64,000 bases of DNA from Sinonovacula constricta (Eukaryota; Mollusca; Bivalvia; Cardiida; Solecurtidae), in assembly GCA_007844125.1 (NCBI GenBank), contig CM017570.1:52458609-52522608 (forward strand). Reading direction: 5' to 3'. The notes below the pieces were generated by a model that saw only the letters and a list, made by a program, of their open reading frames with translations, was not told the origin of the DNA and ran no database searches. The position numbers and the translations under genes were made by a program. Shown here one piece after another: positions 10,840 through 21,887 of this stretch; position 1 is the stretch's first letter, and every line of letters starts with the position of its first letter.

Positions 10840-11667
10840 ACCTCGATGTTATGAAGTTTGCCATAAGTGTGTCATTGTGAAGTATTTCAACAAAAATAAT
10901 CTAAAAAAGCAAACTAGGTTGTTTTGTTCGTCCTTCAAATATAATAGTGAGTTTTATTCGGGGTTTCTGCGATGAGTTTGTGATATATCTTATATGATTT
11001 ATCTCAAATGACCATCCTGTTGTTGGTGCAATGTATTGGAAAAAAACCAACAACACTTAAATGTTGCAGATCTCCTCCAACCTCAAAAATTGGATGTCAG
11101 CATAATGGTCATAACTGATATATTCTAAACAAACAAACACAGCTATAGTGGCTGGATGTCACCAAAGTATTTGTCAGAGCCGTGTATTTCAAGAACTGAA
11201 AGTTTTATTCCTGGTAGCGAGAAAGAACATCTAGTTATTACCGACAACTTTATGCACTTCGAACTGCTCCCCCAACCCTGGAAAGTTCACATAATCCTTA
11301 ATTGTGCTGTCACAGCTGTGCTTCAGTATAGGAATTGACAGATCCACAATCCGCTCAATCTACTTAGTTGGCTTCAATAATGGCTAAATGTCAATGGAAT
11401 GGTACGGATGTAAAATTCGTTATACTTCTGATATCAAGTTATGTACTTCTTACATTAACTTTATATTGGCACTATGTGGGCTTTTTAACTAATATCCAAA
11501 GTTGTATTGTTTAAACTCAAGGTGAGATCTATCACAAATTAAGACAAACCAACAGTTGCAGCCATATAATCCGGACAAATGACCTGCTGGGTTTAAAGAC
11601 CTTTATCCTTGCACTGAAAGCACTTGAGTTTTCTGAGACAATCAGTGTAATTGAAATATTTCCTCTT
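10840..11667. other. Intergenic with a SINE-3-like 3' fragment near 11038-11140
   Basis: About 11068-11140 reads TCTCCTCCAACCTC, then GGATGTCAGCATAATGGTCATAA, then AACAAACAAACAC. This resembles the 3' part of the SINE-3 copies at 36.8 and 37.4 kb. The rest shows nothing recognisable. Confidence 0.4.
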
Positions 11668-13971
11668 TGTTAACAAAACACCATGTTAACAGACACCATG
11701 TTAACAAGACGCTGTAATAACAAGAACTGTGTTAAGATACTGTGTTAACAAGACACTATTAGCAGGATACTGTGTTAACAAGACACTATTAGCAGGATAC
11801 TGTGTTAACAAGACACTATGTCATTGAGACACTGTGTCACTGAGAAACTGTGTCATTGAGACACTGTGAATGAACCACTGTGTCACTGAGACACTGTGTC
11901 AACAAAACAATGTCAATGAGACACTGTATCAACGAGACACTGTGTCAGTGAGACACTGTGTCATTGAGACACTGTCAACAAGACACCGTGTCAACAAGAC
12001 ACTGTCAGTGAAACACTGTGTCTTTGAGACACTGTGTCATTGAGACACTGTCAATAAGACACTGTGTCAACAAGACACTGTGTTGATGAGACACTGTGTC
12101 AACAAGGCACTGTGTCAATGAGACACTGTGTCAACGAGACAATGTCAGTGATGAGACACTGGAAGTGAGACACTGTCAGTGAGACACTATATCAACGAGA
12201 CACTGTCAATGAGACATTTTGTCAATGAGACTGTATTAAGACATTGTGTTAACAAGACACTGTTAACAAAATGCTTTTTTTACAAGTCACTGTGTTAACA
12301 AGACAATGTGATAACAAGAACTGTGTTAAGACACAGTGTTAACAAGATACTGTGTTGTCAAGAATTGTGTTAAGACACGCTGTTAACACATGTCACTGTG
12401 TCAATGATACTCTGTTTTAAAAAGATACTGTTAACAAGGTACTGTGTTAACAAGACTGTTAACAAGAAACTGTGTTAACAAGAACTGTGTTAACAAGTTA
12501 CTGTGTTAACAAGACACTGTTAACAAGATACTGTGTTAACAAGACACTGTTAACAAGATACTGTTAACAAGACACTATTAACAAGACACTGTTAACAACA
12601 TAGTGTTAACAAGATACTGTGTTAACAAGACACTGTGTTAACAAGACACTGTTAACAAGATAGTGTGTTAACAAGACACTGTGTTAACAAGACACTGTTA
12701 ACAAGATAGTGTTTTAACAAGACACTATGTTAACAAGACACTGTTAACAAGATACTGTGTTAACAAGACACTGTTAAAAAAAACTTTGTTAACAAGACAC
12801 TGTTAACAAGATACTGTGTTAACAAGACACTGTTAACAAGATACTGTGTTAACAAGACACTGTTAACAAGATACTGTTAACAAGACACTATTAACAAGAC
12901 ACTGTGTTAACAAGACACTGTTAACAACATAGTGTTAACAAGATACTGTGTTAACAAGACACTGTGTTAACAAGACACTGTTAACAAGATAGTGTGTTAA
13001 CAAGACACTGTGTTAACAAGACACTGTTAACAAGATAGTGTTTTAACAAGACACTATGTTAACAAGACACTGTTAACAAGATACTGTGTTAACAAGACAC
13101 TGTTAAAAAAAACTTTGTTAACAAGACACTGTTAACAAGATACTGTGTTAACAAGACACTGTTAACAAGATACTGTGTTAAACAAGATACTGTGTTAACA
13201 AGACACTGTTAACAAGACACTGGTAACAAAATACTGTGTTAACAAGATACAGTGTTAACCAGACACTGTGTTAACAAGACACTGTGTTAACAAGACACTG
13301 TGTTAACAAGATACTGTGTTAACAAAACACTGTTAACAAGATACTGTGTTAACCAGACACTGTTAACAAGATACTGTGTTAACAAGACACTGTTAACAAG
13401 ATACTGTGTTAACCAGACACTGTGAACAAGATTCTGTGTTAACAAGATACTGTGTTAACAAGATACTGTGTTAACCAGACACTGTGAACAAGATACTGTG
13501 TTAACAAGATACTGTGTTAACAAGATACTGTCTTAACAAGATACTGTCTTAACAAAACACTGTTAACAAGGTACTGTGTTAACAAGATACTGTGTTAACA
13601 AGACACTGTTAACAAGAGACTGTGTTAACAAGATACTGTGTTAACAAGACACTATTAGCAGGATACTGTGTTAACAAGACACTGTTAACAAGATACTGTG
13701 TTAACAAGATACTGTGTTAACAAGACACTATTAGCAGGATACTGTGTTAACAAGACACTGTTAACAAGATACTGTGTTAAGAAAACACTGTGTTAACAAG
13801 ACACTGTGTTAAGACACCATGTTGACAAGAAATGTGTTAAGACTGTGTTAACAGGACACTGTGTCAATGAGACACTGTGTTAACAAGACACTATTAACAA
13901 GATACTGTGTTAACAAGATAGTGTTTTACCAAGACACTGTTAACAAGACACTGTGTTAACAAGATACTGTT
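11668..13971 (+). repeat. GTTAAC-rich short-unit minisatellite (14-16 bp)
   Basis: Irregular tandem repeats of TGTTAACAAGACAC and ACTGTGTTAACAAGATA run for 2.3 kb. The left part (11820-12250) uses a diverged form, TGTCAATGAGACACTG. GTTAAC, a perfect 6-bp palindrome, occurs in most units. A higher-order duplication of about 329 bp is present: the rare string CTGTTAAAAAAAACTTTG appears at 12771 and 13100 with matching flanks on both sides. No frame is open for any length. Confidence 0.95.
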
Positions 13972-14864
13972 TTATTGAAAGGTTTAAAGAGATCAAATTT
14001 TTTTCATCATATTCTGAAAAATATAACTTATGTGGCATAGCTGTGGTCTGAATGGTATCTTATAATAATGCTTCTATGTAAATTTGATTTAATGTATTTT
14101 GTATCCCTTATGACATTGGTGTGTCTGAAAGAAACCTTGAGGGATTCTTTTGAGACTTTTGTGACTTTGCTTGAGTTTCTCCAATATATTTGTGATAACT
14201 TAATGAGTTATCTCAAGGTTTTATTTATGTCATCAAGTTCAGTTTATTTCGGGATATGTCTGTCATCAAGAAATGTCTTTGTTCAAAATTGTAATTTAGA
14301 ACGAAATCAGCTGACTACAATCTCACAGAAATATGAGGCTTGAATAAAAAAAGTTCTTTTGTAAATTATGTTAAATAAATGAAATTCATTAGGCTGAAAA
14401 TAAATAAAGGTCAGCGAAGAAATTGAATTGAGGTACAAAATGCTTCAGACAAATTAGGTTTAGTATGACACTTTTTGTTTTTTTGAAGACCTGAAAATGG
14501 ATGAAATCTGTGTCATGCCCCTTCTTAAAGGGACTGTCAGTTCATTTGTGTGTCTGTCTACGTACAAAAATGTCTGCTGGATGATAAACCCAACCAAAAA
14601 ATGACTGTACCATTTCTGTCTCTTAGCCATAACTTCATTGTATTTACAGTGCTTCAATCCAATTTCACTATCTTAAAAAAAACAACCCTCAAGGTGTTGG
14701 GCACAACATTTACAAAGTGCAGCAATTATGGTCAAGGTTATATAATTGTCATGTTTAAGGTCATCCTGGAGTGTATGTCAGTTCCAGGGACAGATCTTGT
14801 TTAAAATTGTCCTTCTTTGAAAATCATGTTTCATTAGCTTTAAGTGCACGATGGAGAAGAGGAT
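13972..14864. other. Intergenic, no supported gene
   Basis: Two open frames (14068-14343 and 14550-14804, plus strand) have no recognisable motif and unremarkable AT-rich composition. I do not call them. Around 14730-14780 there are scattered AAGGTCA-like motifs similar to those at 37.73 kb. Confidence 0.4.
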
Positions 14865-15197
14865 TTAAAAAAAATGTTTGTTTGCTAGGTTTATCATCCC
14901 CTCAACAGAATTCCAGTTATCTGGAGACAGTGTCCACTTGAAGCAGACATAGTGCTACCTTCCCTGTATATAGCATGCTGTAAACACCTGGCATGATTCC
15001 ACACCCAGTCACATTATCCTGACACCGGGCCAACCAGTCATGGAACTACCTTTATATTTGCTTGAGTGTTAGCAAGGGAGCTATACCACTACCATTTTAA
15101 CGACTTTGGTATGTCATGGCTCGGGATCAAACCCGGGAGCCTCCCGTACCTGGAGCAGATGCTTGCCAATTGCGATACCAGGTTCATTAAAAAAAAT
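14865..15197 (-). mobile_element. SINE-2, full-length copy with 11-bp target duplication
   Basis: The element is 14876-15186, flanked by a perfect duplication of TTAAAAAAAAT (14865-14875, 15187-15197). It has the same body and tail as the 8.8-kb copy. The tRNA-like head is at the right end (B box GGTTTGATCCC on the minus strand; A box weakly kept as TGGTATCGCAATTGG). Insertion into an A-rich target is normal for LINE-mobilised SINEs. Confidence 0.88.
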
Positions 15198-15718
15198 ATG
15201 ATAAATATTTGAGTGTACTAACATGCCTTCCTTTATTATAAGTTCATATATATTACATATCTACTAATCTTTATTCAGTGCAAACCTTCATGTAAATGTC
15301 ATTTTGTGGGGCTCAGTAACAGAAAAAATGGCGACTTCAAACAAACATTGGCACTGATTTACAGACAGATTTTATAAAAAAAAATGCACCAAAGGCGAAA
15401 ATATTTTTTTATATTTTAAGTTTGAACTTATAATTTCGTACAATTATTGGCCAACAAGGTTTGGATGTGTTGCATGTTTGTCTGTTGTTTACTGTTATTG
15501 TATTGGTGATTTGCATGTTAGAAGATGCTCAGTAGAAAGATTCAGTAAAAATAATGTACCAAAGTTGAAAACATTTCTGATTTTATGAGTAAATTTTTAG
15601 TGTCTTATATTTATTGCCCAACATGGTTTTTGTGCTTGCATGTTTGTGATATAATGCTAGGCACTAGGTGGTTCGCATATAAAAAGAGCTAAGTAGGAAA
15701 ATGTTTGAAAAACAAATC
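15198..15718. other. Intergenic, nothing recognised
   Basis: AT-rich. A phrase of the form ATTGGCCAACAAGGTTTG, then TTGCATGTTTG, occurs twice about 175 bp apart (15440-15480 and 15610-15650), suggesting an old local duplication. No gene. Confidence 0.4.
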
Positions 15719-15966
15719 TTATTTCAGAAATGCTTATATAAATACTGTACTTAAGTTAAAATATTTCTTGTTTTAGAAATGCTAATATAAATACTGCAAT
15801 AAAGTTAAAAAATAATTTTTGTTTTAGAAATGCTTATATAAATACTACACAAATGTAAAAAAATATTTCTTGTTTTAGAAATGCTAATATATAAACGGCA
15901 CAAAAGTAAATAAATAATTCTTGTTTTAGAAATGCTAATATAAATACTGCACAAAAGTTAAAAACA
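15719..15966 (+). repeat. 51-bp minisatellite, ~5 units
   Basis: The string AGAAATGCT(A/T)ATATA recurs at about 15726, 15775, 15826, 15877 and 15928, at spacings of 49, 51, 51 and 51 bp. Units are AT-rich and moderately diverged. Each has AATACTRCA, then AAGTTAAAA, then TTCTTGTTTT. Confidence 0.85.
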
Positions 15967-16263
15967 ATTATTATTTATTTTATTATTAAATCTGCCAAGT
16001 TCATTTTTTGCATTTCTATTATGTAACAGCTTCTGATCAAATGTAGCCAGCACATCAAGAGTTAAGCTTAAGAATACATCAAACAATGCAGATGATAATC
16101 TTTAAAAAAAACACTCTAAATCTACATGTATGTATTGGTAATAACACCTTATAAAGTATTATATTTCTTGGCCAAGGACAATATTTGTGATAGATTATAA
16201 AAGCTACTTCAGTAAAACCTTGCTAAGAGTACCAGCTTGTGTTCTGGATAAAAGTGTCCAACT

Positions 16264-16357
16264 TAGTGGGGTGCCCTGCATAGTGGGGTGTCCTGCATAG
16301 TGGGGTGTCCTGCATAGTGGGGTGTCCTACATAGATGGGTGCCCCTCTAAGTGGGGT
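16264..16357 (+). repeat. 17-bp minisatellite, ~5 units
   Basis: GTGGGGTGTCCTGCATA is repeated with small changes. The right-hand units are diverged (ATGGGTGCCCCTCTAA). It lies in otherwise unremarkable AT-rich DNA (15967-16800). Confidence 0.9.
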
Positions 16358-16802
16358 GGTCCTTTAGTGAGGTTTTACTGTATATAAGAGGCAGGACAAT
16401 TGACAGTACCGGTACTTTATTCTATAAATCCTGGTAAACAAAATGTTGTACAGTTATATGCATGGCAGATATGGAACTTTAGAAATGTTGATCTAGAACT
16501 TAATCAACTATGTTTGAAACAATGTTACAACAATTCTGTAAACTTTAAATGGCAGCTTCTATTTTCCTAGACATTGGACTAAACTTAAAAGTGTAATTAT
16601 GTTTGTTCAAATATAAGCATATACAGAAGATAATGATTAAATCTTATGTATGTAAAACATCATGCGCTCAGCATAAATTTCACTAGTCACATATGGTCTG
16701 GTTTTCCCGTTGCCAAGTCACATAACTGCCATGATTCCACCTATTGGGAAATGGATCTATCACATTTTCTTTTTCAAACAAAGCATTGGTAATTATAATG
16801 CA

Positions 16803-17031
16803 TCAGTCAGTGGTATAGCTCCCTTGCTAACTCTCAAGCAAATATAAGGGTAGTTACACGACTGGTTGGCCCGGTGTCAGGATAATGTGACTGGGTGTGA
16901 TATCATGCCAGGTGTTCACGGCATGCTATACACAGTGAAGGCAGCACTATATCTGCTTCAAGTGGACACCATCTCCAGATAACTGAAAAACTGTTGGTGG
17001 GACGATAAACCCAATAAATAAATAAATAAAT
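16803..17031 (+). mobile_element. SINE-2, 5'-truncated copy
   Basis: The body begins at TCAGTGGTATAGCTCCC, so the tRNA-like head is missing. It runs through GGCCCGGTGTCAGGATAATG and TTCAAGTGGACACC to the tail CCCAATAAATAAATAAATAAA. It is in plus orientation, opposite to the copies at 8.8 and 14.9 kb. Confidence 0.88.
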
Positions 17032-17285
17032 TTATCAATCCATCTTTTTATTTTTTTTCTCGTACTTTGTGAATTGAGTACATTTGTTTGTCATGAAAGG
17101 AGGTTCCCAAGACATCAAAATCTTAACCTGCCAAGCACTAATTGAACAGAGTGGAGGCAAACTGTGTTGATTCACATCAGCTGCTAGGCTGTAACATGTA
17201 TAGCTCAAGTCTGATCAGTCTCTTATAATTAGGCTATGAGTAAAGAATGAGTCTATGTAGCAGCATATGATACATATCATGTTTT

Positions 17286-18912
17286 CAGACCTCCTAAGGC
17301 AGAAGTGCTGTGACTTAATGCATTCTGACCTCTTAAGAAAGTAGACCTGTGAATTTATGTATTCTGACCTCCTAAGGCAGATGAACTGTGATTTGATGTG
17401 TTCTTACCTCATAAGGCTGAAGAGTTGTGACTTGATGAATTCTTACCTCCTAAGGCAGAAGAGTTGTGACTTGATGTATTCTGACCTCCCAAGGCAGATG
17501 AACTGTGACTTGATGTGTTCTTACCTCATAAGGCTGAAGAGTTGTGACTTGATGAATTCTTACCTCCTAAGGCAGAAGAGTTGTGACTTGATGTATTCTG
17601 ATCTCCCAAGGCAGAAGACCTGTGAGTTTATGTATTATGACCTCCCAAGGCAGAAGACCTGTGAGTTTATGTATTCAGACCTCCCAAGGCAGAAGACCTG
17701 TGAGTTTTTTTGTTATCAGACCTCCCAAGGCAGAAGAGTTATGACTTGATGTATTCTGACCTCCCAAGGCAGAAGAGTTGTGAGTTTATGTATTCTGACC
17801 TCCCAAGGCAGAAGAGTTATGACTTGATGTATTCTGACCTCCCAAGGCAGAAGAGTTGTGAGTTTATGTATTCAGACCTCCCAAGGCAGAAGAGTTGTGA
17901 CTTTATGTATTCTGACCTCCCAAGGCAGAAGACCTGTGAGTTTATGTATTCTGACTCAAGGCAGAAGAGTTGTGACTTGATGTATTCTGACCTCCCAAGG
18001 CAGAAGACCTGTGAGTTAATGTATTCTGACCTCCCAAGGCAGAAGACCCGTGAGTTTATGTATTCAGACCTCCCAAGGCAGAAGACCTGTGAGTTTATGT
18101 ATTCAGACCTCCCAAGGTAGAAAAGCTGTGACATTATGTATTCTGACCTCCCAAGGCAGAAGAGCTGTGAGTTTATGTTTTCAGACCTCGTAAGGCAGAA
18201 GAGCTGTGACTTGATGTATTCAGACCTCCTAAGGCAGAAGACCTGTGAGTTGATGTTTTCAGACCTTCTAAGACAAAAGACCTGTGAGTTGATGTTTTCA
18301 GACCTCGTAAGGCAGAAAAGCTGTGAGTTGATGTTTTCAGACCTTGTAAGGCAGAAGAGCTGTTATTTGATGTTTTCAGACCTCCTAAGGCAGAAGACCT
18401 GTGAGTTGATGTTTTCAGACCTCCTAAGGCAGAAGACCTGTGAGTTGATGTTTTCAGACCTCCTAAGGCAGAAGAGCTGTGAGTTGATGTTTTCATACCT
18501 CATTAGGCAGAAAAGCTGTGAGTTGATGTTTTTCAGACCTCCTAAGGCACAAGAACTGTGGGATGATGTTTTCTGACCTCCTAAGACAGAAGAGCTGTGA
18601 GTTGTTGTTTTCATACCTCATTAGGCAGAAGAGCTGTGAGTTGATGTTTTCATACCTCTTAAGGCACAAGAGTTGTGAGTTTATGTTTTCTTACCACCTG
18701 AGGCAGAAGAGCTGTCAGTTGATGTTTTTAAGACCTCCTTAGGCAGAAGAGCTGTGAGTTGATGTTTTTAAGACCTCCTTAGGCAGAAGAGCTGTGAGTG
18801 GATGTTTCTAAGACCTCCTGAGGCAGAAGAGCTGTGAGTTGATGTTTTTAGACCTCACAAAGCAGAAGAGCTGACAATTGATGTTTTCAGACTTCCCAAG
18901 GCATAAGATCTG
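17286..18912 (+). repeat. 39-bp minisatellite array (~42 units)
   Basis: Units of 39 bp contain GACCTCCCAAGGCAGAAGAG then TTGTGA and TTGATGTATTCT. The right third is more diverged (GATGTTTTCAGACCTC variants and single-base insertions that change the phase). As 39 is divisible by three, plus-strand frames read a 13-residue repeat of the type MYSDLPRQKSCDL (17357-17749, 17710-18120, 18136-18576), and minus-strand frames are open too. Frameshifts between blocks and a stop in the first block argue against a repeat protein. Confidence 0.95.
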
Positions 18913-19744
18913 ACACTAAACTGTCTTTTTTTGCTCATTATATTCCAGTGAAATTGAATGATGAATTAAAGCTGTTTGATTTTTCCTCCCTTTTCAAGTT
19001 TTTTCCTTGAAGTTAAATAATGAATTAAAGGTGCTTGCATAATGTTCAGGAAATGGAAGAGAATTTATCTTGTTGAAACTGACAGGCTCTCTCTTGTTGA
19101 AAGACAAATACATGCAGAGGAATGAATTCATTTGTTGTTTTTTACAATACTGCACCGAAGAATAGAGGAGAAGACAACATTGTAAAGTTAATATAGTGAC
19201 AGATTTAGGAAAGAAAAATAAGTATTGGCTTGTGGCTGTGCAACATTAACCAGGACTTTGATACAGTACGTGGTCAAGTAGTTTGCATTATTTGTAATAA
19301 AAATAAATATAAATATATAAATATAAATATTTATATATATATTTGGTATTGTCTTGTACGTTTGATATAAATTGGAAGAATTTTTACCACTATTTGCACA
19401 CCTTTAATCACATAACAGGGTTACACTTAAATTTGCCCTCAAGGTGCTTTTCAGCGCTTTGATTTAAGATGGGTTTGTTTTGGCCTTGGTCTGAACTTTA
19501 GGTCTTCTGTGCCTGACGTTTACACTCTAGCAAACAGTTAACATTCTAACTTCTACTACAACTTATCAGTTAAACTTTTATATCCCCACTATGTGTTGTA
19601 GGGCTCTATACATGATATAAGCATATTGGTACCCTTTTCAAGGCACCAGTTCCCTCGAAGGGAAGATACATGGATTTAATCATTGTCTCACAAAGCAATT
19701 GACAGTTTTCGACTGATTTAATGTATGCTAATTAATATTCAAAC
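18913..19744. other. Intergenic with TA-rich microsatellite
   Basis: No gene is recognised. At about 19298-19345 lies an AT-only stretch of TAAATATAAATAT repeats. Both the 18.96-kb and 19.01-kb sites carry GAATGATGAATTAAAG/AATAATGAATTAAAGG phrases, a weak local duplication. Confidence 0.5.
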
Positions 19745-19747
19745 TGA

Positions 19748-19978
19748 CTGGACCTGGTAGCGCAATTTGTAGAGCCACAGCTCCAAGTATGGGAGGTCCT
19801 GAATAAGATTGTGTGCTGCGACCAACCAAAGTTAAATTTATCAAATGATAGTGGAATAGGTCCATTGCATTAGCCCAAGCAGATATAATGGTAGTTCTGT
19901 GACTGGTTGGCCCAGTGTCAGGATATTGTGACTGGGTGTTGTATTATACCAGTTGTTCATTGTATACAATACACCTTT
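19748..19978 (+). mobile_element. SINE-2, 3'-truncated and diverged copy
   Basis: It starts with the tRNA-like head GACCTGGTAGCGCAATTTG (A box) and continues CTCCAAGTATGGGAGGTCC, with the B box degraded. Then come ACTGGTTGGCCCAGTGTC and a recognisable GACTGGGTGTTGTATTATACC. Internal insertions and deletions and the loss of the tail mark it as old. Confidence 0.75.
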
Positions 19979-19997
19979 AATGAAAGTGTTTAACTCT

Positions 19998-20050
19998 ATT
20001 GGTACCATGGAAAATCAACTCAATTGGTACCATGGAAAATCATGCTAGCT
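19998..20050 (+). repeat. Short duplication ATTGGTACCATGGAAAATCA
   Basis: The 20-mer ATTGGTACCATGGAAAATCA occurs twice about 27 bp apart. The frame starting at its ATG (19999-20205) runs into poly-T-coded Phe and a SINE-3 and is not a gene. Confidence 0.6.
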
Positions 20051-20137
20051 CTAATGTTTTTCTTTATTTTGAAAATCTTTACTTATCTATATATATATTT
20101 TTTTATTTTTATTTTTTTTTTATTTTTTTTTTAAATA

Positions 20138-20363
20138 CATCACAGCGACCAATTATGATCATTATAGCGTTGTCCAGCTATTTGGTGGAGGTAGACCCCA
20201 GATAAATATCTGGGTAGAACCACAGTGCACTGAAGGTCAGCTGGAAGACCTTCTCACATTAAGTCCTTCGCCCCGACCAGGATTCAAACCCATGTGGTGA
20301 GAGGCTTAGCAGTCGGAGGAGTTACAAATCGGCGACTCTACCACTATGCCACAGGTGCCCCCT
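20138..20363 (-). mobile_element. SINE-3, copy with intact tRNA-like head
   Basis: On the minus strand it starts GGGGGCACCTGTGGCATAG then TGGTAGAGTCG (A box region). The B box GGGTTTGAATCC follows, then the body GGTCGGGGCGAAGGACTTAA, GAAGGTCTTCCAGCTGACC and TGGTTCTACCCAGA, and lastly TAGTGATCAT-like 3' sequence near 20150. This copy is the reference for showing that the 50-bp array at 44.2-45.1 kb derives from SINE-3 (segment 20239-20285). The 3' limit is uncertain because it runs into a T-rich stretch (20097-20136). Confidence 0.85.
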
Positions 20364-20940
20364 TATGTTTGTTAGTAGGAATTGTACATACTGTCAGGTG
20401 GAAAACTGTGAGAGCTAAAGCGATGCAAGCACTATGAAGTTCACTTCATCGGGACAATAGTCACATTTTGTGACAATTACATATAACTGGTGTTAATAAA
20501 CTGCCTTATATTATTATGTCTGAGATAACTGTACTTTTCAAACTAGACAACATTCAAATATTGTGGAAATTAGCAGAAGATTTAAGTGTCACATCACAGT
20601 AGCACGGCATAACATAACCATGTTAGGAGTGTGGCCAGAGAGGTGGTCACTGGTTACATCGCATATACATGCATCACATTTCACTGGTTGTTGTATTTCT
20701 ACATGCTCTGCAGATATATATTTTTTATATAAATTAGTTGTTCATTACGTGTTGCAATTTACAATCACATTTGCCTTGAGTTAAAACAGGCTAGGTATAC
20801 GCATATACATATTTTGTGATTCTGCTTTGTGAGTTAAACTGTGTGGCTCTGCCTTTTGTTTTACATCCTGTCATGGGAATACAAGTACGATGAGCCATTT
20901 TTTGTTGTGCTAGGAATAGTTGAACTTTGTAAAGTCAGCT
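20364..20940. other. Intergenic, nothing recognised
   Basis: No supported gene. The open frame 20563-20784 shows no domain. Confidence 0.45.
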
Positions 20941-21199
20941 GCATTAGTGTAACGCAGTAATATTGCGGATCGGGAGGTCGTTGGCTCAAACCCCAGCCAG
21001 TCAAACCAGAGACTTTAAAGTTGTTAGTAGTGGCTTCCCTCCTACAGCTCGGGGCTAAGGAGACTGCATTACGCCTGACTCAAAGGTGTCAGTCTGGTCG
21101 GGTTCAGTCCTTGGGCACCTTATAAGTGCCCCTGTGCTATAATGATAGAAATGTCTATGCACAGTATCGGCAAAAATGTCGGCAAATCCCATCCCATCC
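20941..21199 (+). mobile_element. SINE-1, copy with degraded head
   Basis: The family body is clear: ACTTTAAAGTTG, then AGTAGTGGCTTCCCTCCTAC, CTCGGGGCTAAGGAGAC, CATTACGCCTGACTC, GGGCACCTTATAAGTGCCCC and TATAATGATAGAAATGTC, ending GGCAAATCCCATCCC. The A box is lost; the B-box region is GGCTCAAACCCC. An inverted partner lies immediately to the right (21244-21417). Confidence 0.85.
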
Positions 21200-21243
21200 C
21201 TTCACTGCTAACACAGTGAAAACGTTGATGGGGCATAACTATC

Positions 21244-21417
21244 TACATGAACCCGGCCGGTCCATTATACTGACACCAACAAGTCAGGCATAATTCTGTC
21301 CCCTTAGCCCCGAGCGCTAGGAGGGAAGCCACTACTACCAACTTTGAAGTCTTTGGTTTGATCTGGCCGGGGTTTGAACCCATGACCTCCCGTTCCGCAA
21401 GCCGACGCTCTGACCAT
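21244..21417 (-). mobile_element. SINE-1, 3'-truncated copy in inverted orientation
   Basis: On the minus strand it has the head GTCAGAGCGTCGGCTTGCGG, then ACGGGAGGTCATGGGTTCAAACCCC (B box), then the body down to the CCGGCCGGGTTCA segment, where it stops at 21244. With the plus-strand copy ending at 21199 it forms an inverted pair with a loop of about 45 bp. Confidence 0.85.
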
Positions 21418-21887
21418 AAATGTGTTTGTGCACTGTAACAAAATAAACAAACAGATTTCTCTATGTGTTCCCTTTTTAAACACTTTCTTAAATATACTGA
21501 ACAATAAATATATAGTCTGAGTTGCTCCAATCCTTGCTGATATTTCTTTTTCATTTCAAGGAATGTTTCTTCAAAAAGGTTTCGGGGCATTTCAGGATGG
21601 GAAAACTTATGTCTTTAGAAGCCATTTGGGAAATTTGGACACTGAACTACAATATTGTATTATTTCCTTGGTTTTATTTGTGTTTCTTGCCTGAAACAAT
21701 TATGTTACTTGTTTTCTTGTTTATTTAACTGCATATGAAACACATAAAAATGTTCATGACAATTTACAGTATATTGAGAGGTATATAAAGGAGTTATATA
21801 AAGAAATATAATAGAAAGGGGCCTAATATTGTGTGGGCTTTTTTTCCTCACTGACTAAAATTGTAAAGGTTTTTCAAATATCTTTCA
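21418..21887. other. Intergenic, nothing recognised
   Basis: AT-rich. The frame 21522-21728 has hydrophobic residues but no recognisable family and no splice context. Confidence 0.45.

Noticed and set aside
10050..10854. 27-residue repeat proteins in the 81-bp array
   Set aside because: Same arithmetic artefact, with overlapping open frames on both strands and 74-bp units that shift the frame.
17357..18576. 13-residue repeat protein (MYSDLPRQKSCDL type)
   Set aside because: The unit is 39 bp, so frames stay open by arithmetic. Single-base indels break the frame into three pieces, the minus strand is open as well, and flanking exons are lacking.
21304..21590. Minus-strand frames reading ERRLAEREVMGSNPGQ and similar
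   Set aside because: Chance translations of the SINE-1 tRNA-like head; the same peptide flavour appears at 50456-50746.
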